Positions 1-5,928 of a DNA stretch of 7,356 bases are shown piece by piece (position 1 is the first letter of the stretch; every line of letters begins with the position of its first letter). Source of the DNA: an uncultured Granulosicoccaceae bacterium (GTDB lineage Bacteria > Pseudomonadota > Gammaproteobacteria > CALCKW01). The position numbers were made by a program, and so were the translations under genes. The notes beneath the pieces are model-generated. The model saw only the letters and a program-made list of their open reading frames with translations. It was not told the DNA's origin and ran no database searches. The stretch lies in assembly GCA_937941555.1 (NCBI GenBank), contig CALDHJ010000251.1, positions 1 through 7,356 on the forward strand. Reading direction: 5' to 3'.

Positions 1-726
1 GGCGCGGCTCTCCCAGAGCCGCAGCACGTTCACGCTGTGGCCGCCGTAGCCGACGACCGGCACGTCCCAGGGCACACCGCGAATCAGCAATCCCGGGTGC
101 CAGACCTTGTGTGGCCGGCCGAGGTCGTCGTGTTCGATCGCAACGTGACCGTATAGCGGCACGTCTTGCACCGATTCGGGGCGACAGATCTCCCATGGGT
201 TGCCGTACTCGCGCCATTCATCCGGCCGCTCGATCTGGGCACCCTTGTGGAACTCCTGCCTGAACAGGCCGTGTTCGTAGTGGATGCCGTAGCCCACAGC
301 GGGGTAGTCGAGCGTGGCCAATGAGTCGAGATAGCACGCGGCGAGTCGGCCCAGACCACCGTTGCCCAGCGCCATGTCCGGCTCTTCCTCGAGGATGGCT
401 TCGATATCCAGCCCAAGATTGTCGAGGGCGTCCCGCGTGACGTCGAAAAGACCGAGGTTGTGCAGGTTGTTCGACAGCAGGCGCCCCATGAGAAATTCGA
501 GGGACAGGTAGTTGACCGCACGGGTGTCGACGTTGCGGTGCCGCTGGTGGGTGCCGCGCAGCCCGTCGAATACGTGCTCGTTGACGGCCATACAGGTGGC
601 CGTCCACCAGGCACGGTTTGTCGCCGTGTCGGCGTCTGCGCCGAGAGTGTGGTCGAGATGGCGCTGGATGCGTTGCGTCAGCGCGTCGACTGACGGGACC
701 GTCTTCTCGGATTGGCCTGTAGACAC
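1..726 (-). CDS. glgP: Glycogen/alpha-glucan phosphorylase, N-terminal part (cut by window edge)
   Basis: This PLP-dependent GT35 enzyme releases glucose-1-phosphate from the non-reducing ends of glycogen or maltodextrin in the cytoplasm. The window holds 242 codons, against a usual family length of about 800-850 residues. The C-terminal catalytic half with the PLP lysine lies beyond position 1. Family signatures seen are YLSLEFLMGRLLSNNL (about residues 73-88), MALGNGGLGRLAACYLDS (118-135, the glycine-rich loop near the active site), GYGIHYEHGLFRQ (145-157), and VVGYGGHSVNVLRLWE near the edge (224-239). The start is GTG at 726: an in-frame TAA lies two codons upstream, so no earlier start exists, and a weak AGGG lies about 9 bases before it. 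The 169 bases between this start and the merR stop hold no convincing promoter or terminator, so transcription from merR is possible but not shown. The identification is firm; the symbol follows the family. Confidence 0.95.
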   Translation of the reverse strand, partial: MSTGQSEKTVPSVDALTQRIQRHLDHTLGADADTATNRAWWTATCMAVNEHVFDGLRGTHQRHRNVDTRAVNYLSLEFLMGRLLSNNLHNLGLFDVTRDALDNLGLDIEAILEEEPDMALGNGGLGRLAACYLDSLATLDYPAVGYGIHYEHGLFRQEFHKGAQIERPDEWREYGNPWEICRPESVQDVPLYGHVAIEHDDLGRPHKVWHPGLLIRGVPWDVPVVGYGGHSVNVLRLWESRA

Positions 727-895
727 CGGTTATCCCTGTTGTTGTGTTGTCTGGGGTTGCATCGCAGCGTTGATGTGCGAATACGTCCCCTGTGGACTGC
801 AAAAGGCGAGCCGTTGGCCGCACACGAGTGATGCAATCCGATCGGTTGAAGATGTCAGTTTAGATGGGCGGCAGCGCAGTGACCGCTCGGGTGGA

Positions 896-1288
896 TCAGT
901 CGGGTTTCGCATCGCGCAGGCGTTGCTGGCAGCGTGCCTCGATTTCGCCGAGCTCGCTGATCGATCGTTCGATATCCTGCTGCTGTTGTTGCAGCAGGGT
1001 GCGGGTATCTTCAAGACGCGCCAGCATCGCCTTGAGCTGGGCCGCTTCACCGGCTTCCGAGTCGTAGAGTCCGATCAGCTCCCAGGTGTCTTCGAGCGAC
1101 CAACCGAGTCGGCGGCCTCGCAATAACAGCCGCAAGTGAGTGCGGTCTCGCCGTGAGTAGACACGGTTGCGCCCCTCTCGGCGGGGATTGAGGTAGCGCT
1201 TTTCCTCGTAGAACCGGATCGTGCGCGTTGTGACGTCAAACGCCTTGGCGAGCTCGGAGATGGTGAAAGTCTCGGCCTGGTCGGTCAT
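896..1288 (-). CDS. MerR-family transcriptional regulator, LiuR-like
   Basis: A 130-residue DNA-binding regulator. The MerR winged helix-turn-helix spans roughly residues 8-76: ISELAKAFDVTTRTIRFYEE is the recognition part, followed by the wing with RREGRNRVYS and RDRTHLRLLLRGRRLGWSL. Residues 82-128 are a glutamine-rich coiled coil, the usual MerR dimerisation helix. The only cysteine is C120, so metal sensing of the MerR/CueR kind is unlikely. The helix-turn-helix, the length and the absence of a separate effector domain resemble LiuR, which controls branched-chain amino acid and acyl-CoA breakdown genes in proteobacteria. That assignment rests on recognition and was not computed. A perfect 17-bp palindrome lies 42 bases upstream of the ATG at 1288, suggesting autoregulation. 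No liu catabolic gene is in the window; the next gene downstream is glgP, 169 bases away. The family is sure, the LiuR subgroup probable. Confidence 0.9.
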   Translation of the reverse strand: MTDQAETFTISELAKAFDVTTRTIRFYEEKRYLNPRREGRNRVYSRRDRTHLRLLLRGRRLGWSLEDTWELIGLYDSEAGEAAQLKAMLARLEDTRTLLQQQQQDIERSISELGEIEARCQQRLRDAKPD

Positions 1289-1330
1289 GGCGGGATGGAA
1301 TCCGGTGGTGGTGCCGTATCGGCGGGCTTA

Positions 1331-1347
1331 GTTTACGTTACGTAAAC
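1331..1347. promoter_or_regulatory. Perfect palindrome, probable operator of the MerR/LiuR-like regulator
   Basis: The sequence GTTTACGTTACGTAAAC consists of two exact 8-base arms (GTTTACGT / ACGTAAAC) around one central T. It stands between the regulator (minus, start 1288) and the orphan gene (plus, start 1492). A TTTACGT/ACGTAAA dyad is the kind of site expected for LiuR-type MerR proteins. Read towards merR, the right end of the dyad runs into TAAACT, a possible -10 hexamer, so binding could repress the regulator's own promoter. The distance to the orphan gene start is about 145 bases, so control of that gene is possible but less clear. The palindrome is seen directly; the binding protein is inferred. 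Confidence 0.7.
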
Positions 1348-1480
1348 GGCAGTCGCCATCACGCTGTCACAGAATCGTGAATTCCTGCTCGGGTGTCTGC
1401 CGCCGCGGTCGATCCTGCGTAATCGACACTCAGGTTTTCAGCTGGATTGCCGCTCTGTGCTACATCAAACTCACCGTTCC

Positions 1481-1486
1481 GGAGGG
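1481..1486 (+). promoter_or_regulatory. Strong ribosome binding site fixing the start at 1492
   Basis: GGAGGG lies 5 bases before ATG 1492 (GGAGG with 6). The open frame extends upstream to an ATG at 1447, but that codon has no comparable Shine-Dalgarno sequence, so 1492 is chosen as the start of the 130-residue protein. Confidence 0.7.
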
Positions 1487-1491
1487 TCACC

Positions 1492-1884
1492 ATGGGTGCA
1501 CCCAGTTCACGGGCCCAAAAACGGGTACGTGCGAAAGTGCCAGCGGCAACCTTTCGCCCGGGCATCGCCAAGCTCTACGAGCAGCGCGAGAACCCGGAGG
1601 ACAACCCCGAGGCCGCGTTGAAACGCTGGTCGTCTGTCGGCACGCCGGCCGATGCGACCTTTGAACCGCACATCGGCAAGGTGTACGAAGCGCTCGAAGC
1701 GTCGGGTGAGCTGCGCGTTGACAGCATCACGTCACGTCTTCGGTGGGAGAAGATCAACGGCGAATCGTCGGACAAGAACGACAAGAAGGCGGGCGAAAAC
1801 GCGTCGACATCCTCGGCGTCGCTCGGCGGTGCGGTACGGTCATTGATCGCGTCGGTCCAGAATTGGGCCAAGCGCAGCGACTGA
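1492..1884 (+). CDS. Hypothetical 130-residue protein with a duplicated motif
   Basis: I do not recognise this family. The protein starts with a basic stretch (RAQKRVRAKVP, residues 7-17). Two related motifs follow: RPGIAKLYEQRE (22-33) and EPHIGKVYEALE (58-69), sharing P-x-I-x-K-[LV]-Y-E about 36 residues apart, which suggests an internal duplication or two equivalent binding helices. Residues 89-110 are hydrophilic and low in complexity (Lys, Asp, Ser, Asn). The C-terminus (111-127) looks like an amphipathic helix. There is no signal peptide or membrane span, so a cytoplasmic location is likely. The gene converges with the P450 gene, with 24 bases between stop codons, and runs divergently from merR. 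A strong Shine-Dalgarno, a base composition like its neighbours and charge-patterned helices argue that it is real. The function is unknown. Confidence 0.75.
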   Translation: MGAPSSRAQKRVRAKVPAATFRPGIAKLYEQRENPEDNPEAALKRWSSVGTPADATFEPHIGKVYEALEASGELRVDSITSRLRWEKINGESSDKNDKKAGENASTSSASLGGAVRSLIASVQNWAKRSD

Positions 1885-1908
1885 TTCCCGCCGGCAAACG
1901 CGCCGCGT

Positions 1909-3078
1909 TCAACCCGGTGGGACGTCCCATTCCACATCGACGTGGAGTGGCCCGCGGAAGGCCCAGCCGCCGAAGGTCGCGGGCCGATTTGCCGCCAAGC
2001 GCAAATTTGGCAGCCGCTCGAACACCTGCGGCAACACCACTTCGCTGATCAGACAACGCGACACCCAGGCCCCCGCACAGAAATGCGGGCCGGCTCCGAA
2101 ACTCACCGCCTTGCGCAGATCCCGCTGCGTGTCGAAGCGATCGGCGTTGGCGAACACGGACTCGTCGCGGTTGGCCGAACCGAACATGAAGAACACCAGT
2201 CCGTCCGGGTTGATGTCGGTGCCGTGCAATCGGGTGGGTTGGGCCAGGCGGCGTGGTGACATGCCGATGGGCGAGACCCAGCGCGCGTATTCCTCGAAGG
2301 CCTGCAACCATGTCACATCGCCGCGTCGACACGCGGCAAGTTGCTCGGGGTGACTCAGTAGTGCCCATATCGTACCGGCGATCGCGTCGCGGGGCTCGTT
2401 CTGACCGCCGGAGATGGCGAGTTTGATGTTAGCGTCGATTTGCGCGGCATTCAGACCGGCCTGGAGTTGGACCGAAAGCATCGAGTGATCCGGTGTTGCC
2501 TCAACAGCGGCCTGGCGCTCGGCAATGTGCTGGGAGATGGTTTGAGTGCAGCTCTGGCACCGCGCTTCGATCTCGGGGTCGCCGGTGTAGTTGGCGCAGC
2601 CATCGATCATGCCCTGGCTGACCCGGTCGATGTCCTCGGCGCTCATGTTGGTCAGCCCGGTCACCGCCTTGAGTGCCTCGGCTGACGCAGGCATGGCGAG
2701 GTCGCGCACCAACTCGCAGTGGCCTCGCGGCGCAAGGGTGTCGAGAATGGCGTTTGTGGTGGCCTCGAATTGTGCCCGCCACACCGCCTTGACGGTTTTC
2801 GCACTCATCGCCGGCAGAATGGCCCGGCGCTCGTTGAAATGGGCGTCTCCGTCCTTTCGCATGAGATTTTCGCCCATTAGCCGGGTCATCAGGCCGTTCG
2901 GCATATGGGATGAATAGGTGTCAACGCGTTTTTCCTGCTCGACGACATCGCTGTGGTGCGTGAGCAGCGTGGCGCGCAACTGTGGCACCCAGGCGACTGG
3001 CGCAGTCTGTCGAAGCGTTGCCAGTTGCGGATAGGGGTCGTGCCAGAAGGCGTCGACGTCGATGTCCACCGTTGTCAT
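1909..3078 (-). CDS. Cytochrome P450
   Basis: A soluble 389-residue bacterial P450, full length for the class: a haem monooxygenase expected to need ferredoxin and ferredoxin reductase, neither of which is in the window. Landmarks are a C-helix with DGDAHFNERR (76-85; H80 and R84 are the usual haem-propionate contacts), an I-helix SGGQNEPRD (223-231), a K-helix E-Y-A-R (263-266, the ExxR pair), ADRFDTQR (312-319) and the haem loop FGAGPHFCAG (327-336) with C334 as the thiolate ligand. The I-helix is odd: the usual AGxD/E-T-T is replaced by GGQNEP, so the acid–threonine oxygen-activation pair is absent. The ATG at 3078 has AGGAG 6 bases upstream. The gene lies 72 bases downstream of the hydrolase–OsmC gene on the same strand, so the two are probably co-transcribed. 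The substrate cannot be told from the sequence. Confidence 0.95.
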   Translation of the reverse strand: MTTVDIDVDAFWHDPYPQLATLRQTAPVAWVPQLRATLLTHHSDVVEQEKRVDTYSSHMPNGLMTRLMGENLMRKDGDAHFNERRAILPAMSAKTVKAVWRAQFEATTNAILDTLAPRGHCELVRDLAMPASAEALKAVTGLTNMSAEDIDRVSQGMIDGCANYTGDPEIEARCQSCTQTISQHIAERQAAVEATPDHSMLSVQLQAGLNAAQIDANIKLAISGGQNEPRDAIAGTIWALLSHPEQLAACRRGDVTWLQAFEEYARWVSPIGMSPRRLAQPTRLHGTDINPDGLVFFMFGSANRDESVFANADRFDTQRDLRKAVSFGAGPHFCAGAWVSRCLISEVVLPQVFERLPNLRLAANRPATFGGWAFRGPLHVDVEWDVPPG

Positions 3079-3150
3079 GCCCGTCTCCTGCCTTTGCGCT
3101 CGTGATTGTTTGATGAGGGTGACATCCTACCGCGACTGTCGACGAGGGTG

Positions 3151-4395
3151 TCAGGTGGGCTCGGTCAGTTCGGCGACGATGACCGGATCGTTTTTGAGAG
3201 TGCGGTGTACCGGGCAACGTCCGGCGATCTCGAGCACACGCTGACGCTCGGCGTCATTGAGCGAACCGGTGAGGGTGATGCGCAGCGTAATGCGATCGAG
3301 TCGGGCGTCGGCTGGGCGGTCCCCGCAGTCTGCGCAGTCGGCGGCGTGAATGCGATCGTGTTGCAGAGCGACGGAAATATCGGTCAGGTCGAGTTGTTTG
3401 CGGGTCGCGTACATCCGCAGGGTCATGACCGTGCAGGCACCGAGTCCCATAAGCAGGTAATCGTAGGGCCCGGGACCGGCGTCCGATCCGCCGTACTCGG
3501 TTGGTTCATCGGCAATCAGGTGATGGCCGCCGGCCTGCATATCGAGTTTGAATGTGTGGTCGTTCTCGCGCACAACTACTTCGCCTGGCATGGGTGTCGG
3601 CATTTCCGAGGGCTGGGCGTCGGGCGCCTCTGTCGCCGGCAGATAGCGCGTTGCCCACGCGGCGAGCGTTGTGGCCACGTATTGGGCATCGTCGGCGTTC
3701 AAGAGCAGGTGGTCCGCGCCGGACAGGGACACGAAACTCTTGGGATGCCGGGCAGCCTTGTATATTCGGCTGGCCTCCTCGATCGGTACGATGGCGTCCT
3801 CCGGAGAGTGGAACACGAGCAGCGCGGCATCGAGCTTGGCCAGCGGCGCAAGCGTGTGGTGGCTCTGCATGTCCTCGACGAACTGGCGATTGAGGGTGAA
3901 GCGACGGCCGCCAAGTGTGACCTCGGCTTCGCCGGCTTGCAGGATGTCGTCGCGTTGCGCCGCGAAGAGGTGCTGCACGTGATCGGCCGTTGCGGGCGCG
4001 CCGACGGTGGCGACAGCCCGCACCGACGGCAACTGCGAACTGGCGTGCAAGACCGCGGCGCCGCCGAGACTGTGACCGATCAGCAGGCTCGGGGCTGTGT
4101 GTGTGGTGGCGAGTGCCTCGCTCGCAGCGAGCAAATCCTGCACGTTGGCTGAAAAATGGGAGTTGGCAAATTCGCCCTCGCTGCCACCGAGCCCGGTGAA
4201 GTCGAAACGGAGCACTGCGATGCCATGCTCGGCGAGAGCCTTGCTGATGCGCGTCGAGGCGCGGCTCTGCTTCCCGCAGGTGAAGCAGTGGGCAAAAACG
4301 GCCGTAGCGTGCGGTTGGCCGTGTTCGGGCATTTCGAGCAGACCCGACAGGGTCAGACCCGACGCGTTCTGAAATTCGTATTGGCTGCGAGGCAT
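3151..4395 (-). CDS. Bifunctional alpha/beta hydrolase–OsmC fusion protein
   Basis: A 414-residue two-domain cytoplasmic protein. The N-terminal alpha/beta hydrolase (about residues 1-255) has HCFTC (36-40, oxyanion region), the nucleophile elbow GHSLGG with S109, an acid in SPEDAIVP (D200) and a histidine in GADH (H229), so the triad is complete. A proline-rich linker (about 255-272) leads to an OsmC/Ohr-like domain (272-414). Its two reactive cysteines are C321 (GLGACTVMTLRMYA) and C394 (GRCPVHRTL), as in thiol peroxidases acting on organic hydroperoxides. An extra C354-x-x-C357 pair (ADCADCGD) lies between them. This fusion is a known bacterial arrangement. The frame is open upstream to a GTG at 4461, but MPRSQYEFQNASGL at ATG 4395 is the usual family beginning; neither start has a strong Shine-Dalgarno. 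It probably heads an operon with the P450. The physiological substrate is unknown. Confidence 0.93.
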   Translation of the reverse strand: MPRSQYEFQNASGLTLSGLLEMPEHGQPHATAVFAHCFTCGKQSRASTRISKALAEHGIAVLRFDFTGLGGSEGEFANSHFSANVQDLLAASEALATTHTAPSLLIGHSLGGAAVLHASSQLPSVRAVATVGAPATADHVQHLFAAQRDDILQAGEAEVTLGGRRFTLNRQFVEDMQSHHTLAPLAKLDAALLVFHSPEDAIVPIEEASRIYKAARHPKSFVSLSGADHLLLNADDAQYVATTLAAWATRYLPATEAPDAQPSEMPTPMPGEVVVRENDHTFKLDMQAGGHHLIADEPTEYGGSDAGPGPYDYLLMGLGACTVMTLRMYATRKQLDLTDISVALQHDRIHAADCADCGDRPADARLDRITLRITLTGSLNDAERQRVLEIAGRCPVHRTLKNDPVIVAELTEPT

Positions 4396-4516
4396 GGTGA
4401 GATTGTCCGGCGGTGCGATGGCGCGTTGATCGAAAGTGTACCGCCACAACCACGGCGACACGGTGTGCGTGAAACCGCGTAAGCCGTGCTGTGCTCTGGG
4501 CGCTGCAGGCGGGGGC

Positions 4517-4525
4517 TGCGATACT
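4517..4525 (+). promoter_or_regulatory. Possible extended -10 promoter for the permease operon
   Basis: TGCGATACT fits the extended -10 pattern TGn plus a hexamer matching TATAAT at four positions. There is no good -35 element. Transcription would begin near 4532, leaving a leader of about 33 bases before ATG 4566. This is a weak pattern match in the divergent gap between the hydrolase–OsmC and permease genes. Confidence 0.25.
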
Positions 4526-4552
4526 GTCAGCCCTGTTCGGGTGTGGGCAATT

Positions 4553-4556
4553 GGAG
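4553..4556 (+). promoter_or_regulatory. Ribosome binding site favouring the permease start at 4566
   Basis: GGAG directly abuts the in-frame ATG at 4557, too close to serve it, but sits 9 bases before the ATG at 4566. The longer readings from 4491 or 4557 would add residues that are unusual before the first membrane helix of this family. Confidence 0.5.
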
Positions 4557-4565
4557 ATGGGTGTG

Positions 4566-5423
4566 ATGCGCGTGATCCTGCTGACGGCCGTTGCGATGCT
4601 GGCCTTTGCCGCCAATTCGCTGCTGGCGCGGATCGGCGTGCGCGATGGACTGATCGATGCCGGCAGTTTCACGGCCCTTCGGTTGATCAGCGGCGCGCTC
4701 GGGTTGTGGATTCTCGTGGCGTGGCAGACACGCTCGGTGCGGCCTGCGCGTGGCGGCAGTGTGTTTGGCGCCCTGGCGCTCTTTGCCTACGCAGCGGCTT
4801 TTTCCTTTGCCTATCTCGACCTCACGGCGGCAATGGGTGCTCTGTTGTTGTTCGGTGCTGTGCAGTTGACCATGATCGCGGTCGGGCTTTGGCGTGGCGA
4901 CCCGGTGTCGGGTGTGCAGTGGTGTGGCGTAGTGCTCGCGTTTGCCGGCTTGATCGGCCTGTTGTTGCCCGGTCTGAGTGCGCCACCCTTGGGCAGTGCC
5001 GTGATCATGCTGGTATCCGGTGTGGCCTGGGGCGTGTATTCGCTGCTCGGCCGCGGCGTGTCGGAGCCGCTCGCCGCAACAGCAAACAACTTTCTCTTCA
5101 CGGTGCCGCTCGCGGTGTTGTTGGTGCTGGTGACCTGGTCCGCCGCGCACATCAGCGCCCTGGGGGTGTTTTATGCCGTGCTATCCGGAGTGCTCGCGTC
5201 CGGCGCCGGTTACGCGATCTGGTACACCGCGCTGCCAGCGTTGTCGTCACCCATCGCAGCGACCGTGCAGCTCAGTGTGCCTGTGATTGCAGCTATGGGC
5301 GGCGTGCTGTTGCTCGCCGAGCCACTGTCACTGCGCTTGGTCCTGGGTTCTGTCGCAGTGCTCGGCGGTGTCGCCCTTGTCATCATGGCGCCGATGATGC
5401 GCGGCGGTGGAAACCGCGAATGA
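4566..5423 (+). CDS. EamA/DMT-superfamily permease
   Basis: A 285-residue inner-membrane transporter of the drug/metabolite transporter superfamily (EamA domains), of the size usual for the ten-helix members. Hydrophobic segments fall near residues 3-21, 37-54, 67-84, 87-105, 119-136, 143-161, 173-191, 197-216, 230-250 and 257-276, giving two five-helix EamA repeats. Typical features are FAANSLLAR with RLISGALG in the first repeat, and SGVAWGVYSLLGRG and the P-x-x-A-x-x-G-x-x-L-L-x-E-P-L pattern (VPVIAAMGGVLLLAEPL) in the second. Such proteins export or import amino acids, nucleosides or other small metabolites; the substrate cannot be read from the sequence. It is transcribed away from the hydrolase–OsmC gene. 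Its TGA shares bases with the ATG of the next gene, so the two are translationally coupled. Confidence 0.92.
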   Translation: MRVILLTAVAMLAFAANSLLARIGVRDGLIDAGSFTALRLISGALGLWILVAWQTRSVRPARGGSVFGALALFAYAAAFSFAYLDLTAAMGALLLFGAVQLTMIAVGLWRGDPVSGVQWCGVVLAFAGLIGLLLPGLSAPPLGSAVIMLVSGVAWGVYSLLGRGVSEPLAATANNFLFTVPLAVLLVLVTWSAAHISALGVFYAVLSGVLASGAGYAIWYTALPALSSPIAATVQLSVPVIAAMGGVLLLAEPLSLRLVLGSVAVLGGVALVIMAPMMRGGGNRE

Positions 5424-5785
5424 ACCACTTTGGTCGGCGTCTGATGCGCGTGGCGGGGCTGTGGTTATTCAGCGGTGTGCTGATTGCCGCACCGGGCTGG
5501 CAAGCCGCGACGTCGGAGCAGGTGCGCGACGCCCTCAGCGATCGTACGCTGTATTTCGGCCTGACGGTGCAGACCTTCCACGCATCGGGCCGAACACTCT
5601 ACGACGCAGGTCGACCCAGCTGGGGCAGGTGGCGCGTGCAGGGCGACCAATACTGTTCCCAGTGGCCACCCCAGGACACCTGGACCTGCTACGACGTGGT
5701 GCTCAGTGCCGATGGCAAGCGGGTCCGATTTGTCGGACAGGGCAACGATGTGTCCAACGGCGTCTACGACCCGAATGACCGCTGA
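5420..5785 (+). CDS. Small exported hypothetical protein (121 aa)
   Basis: I do not recognise a named family. Residues 1-30 look like a Sec signal peptide: basic MNHFGRRLMR, the hydrophobic stretch VAGLWLFSGVLIAAPGW, then QAA before the likely cleavage site. The mature part of about 90 residues is rich in aromatics and probably a small beta-rich domain: RTLYFGLTVQTFHASG, then SWGRWRVQGDQYCSQWPP (67-84) and WTCYDVVLSADGKRVRFVG (88-106). C79 and C90 are the only two cysteines and could form a disulfide in the periplasm. The W-x-V-x-G-x-x-Y-C pattern resembles short periplasmic domains seen in many proteobacteria, but no function follows from that. The start overlaps the permease stop as ATGA, with GGTGGA 8 bases before it. 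A much longer open reading in this frame extends back through the permease gene, but only the part from 5420 looks like protein. Confidence 0.8.
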   Translation: MNHFGRRLMRVAGLWLFSGVLIAAPGWQAATSEQVRDALSDRTLYFGLTVQTFHASGRTLYDAGRPSWGRWRVQGDQYCSQWPPQDTWTCYDVVLSADGKRVRFVGQGNDVSNGVYDPNDR

Positions 5786-5786
5786 G

Positions 5787-5818
5787 GCCCGACCAGCCAG
5801 CGCCCACGCGCGTCGGGC
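5787..5818 (+). terminator. Stem-loop just after the exported protein gene, possible terminator
   Basis: GCCCGAC (5787-5793) pairs exactly with GTCGGGC (5812-5818), and an inner GCGC/GCGC pair (5800-5803 with 5808-5811) extends the stem to 11 base pairs with a 6-base bulge and a 4-base loop. It starts one base after the stop codon. No T-run follows, so it is not a canonical intrinsic terminator. It could be an RNA-stabilising 3' end or a Rho-independent terminator of the weak kind. Confidence 0.35.
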
Positions 5819-5830
5819 GGGGCAATGAGA

Positions 5831-5846
5831 TAGGGGTAAACACCTA
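5831..5846. promoter_or_regulatory. Operator-like inverted repeat upstream of the thioredoxin gene
   Basis: TAGGGGTAAACACCTA contains two 7-base arms (TAGGGGT / ACACCTA) that match at six of seven positions around a 2-base spacer. It lies 82 bases before the chosen start of the thioredoxin-like gene, in the right place for a transcription factor site, and stands out from the GC-rich surroundings. I cannot say which regulator would bind. Confidence 0.35.
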
Positions 5847-5915
5847 GTCAGGGCGAATCCAGTGCTCAGGAGTTGAACCGATACGGCCTCTTCGACTCTC
5901 AACCCCATTCCCGAT

Positions 5916-5919
5916 GGAG
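5916..5919 (+). promoter_or_regulatory. Ribosome binding site favouring the start at 5929
   Basis: GGAG ends 9 bases before ATG 5929 and overlaps the alternative ATG at 5914, which has no Shine-Dalgarno of its own. Starting at 5929 gives a normal Tat signal peptide with a short N-region. Confidence 0.5.
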
Positions 5920-5928
5920 CGCGATGCA

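Noticed and set aside
1918..1929. Perfect palindrome TGGGACGTCCCA
   Set aside because: It lies within the last codons of the P450 gene, has no loop or T-run, and a 12-base palindrome can arise by chance in GC-rich coding DNA.
3125..3150. Imperfect direct repeat (CACCCTCGTC / CACCCTCATC region) between the hydrolase and P450 genes
   Set aside because: Two short copies only, with mismatches; not enough to call a repeat element or operator.
3124..3154. Possible internal promoter for the P450 (CTGACA, 19-base spacer, TAGGAT)
   Set aside because: The spacer is longer than the usual sigma-70 range and the -10 matches only four bases; no regulator dyad between the elements is convincing.
3106..4152. 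Long open frame on the plus strand (348 codons)
   Set aside because: It is antisense to the hydrolase–OsmC gene, whose catalytic motifs are clear; its protein has no recognisable domain.
4396..4461. Longer hydrolase–OsmC start at GTG 4461
   Set aside because: The additional 22 residues do not resemble the family N-terminus, while the ATG at 4395 gives the usual beginning; not excluded by any upstream stop.
3506..4672. Minus-strand open frame of 388 codons overlapping the hydrolase
   Set aside because: It is Arg/Ser/Pro/His-rich shadow translation in a different frame from the motif-bearing hydrolase.
4436..5419. Upstream extension of the small exported protein into a 449-codon frame
   Set aside because: This part is an out-of-frame shadow of the permease gene; only the segment from the ATG at 5420 has a signal peptide and protein-like composition.
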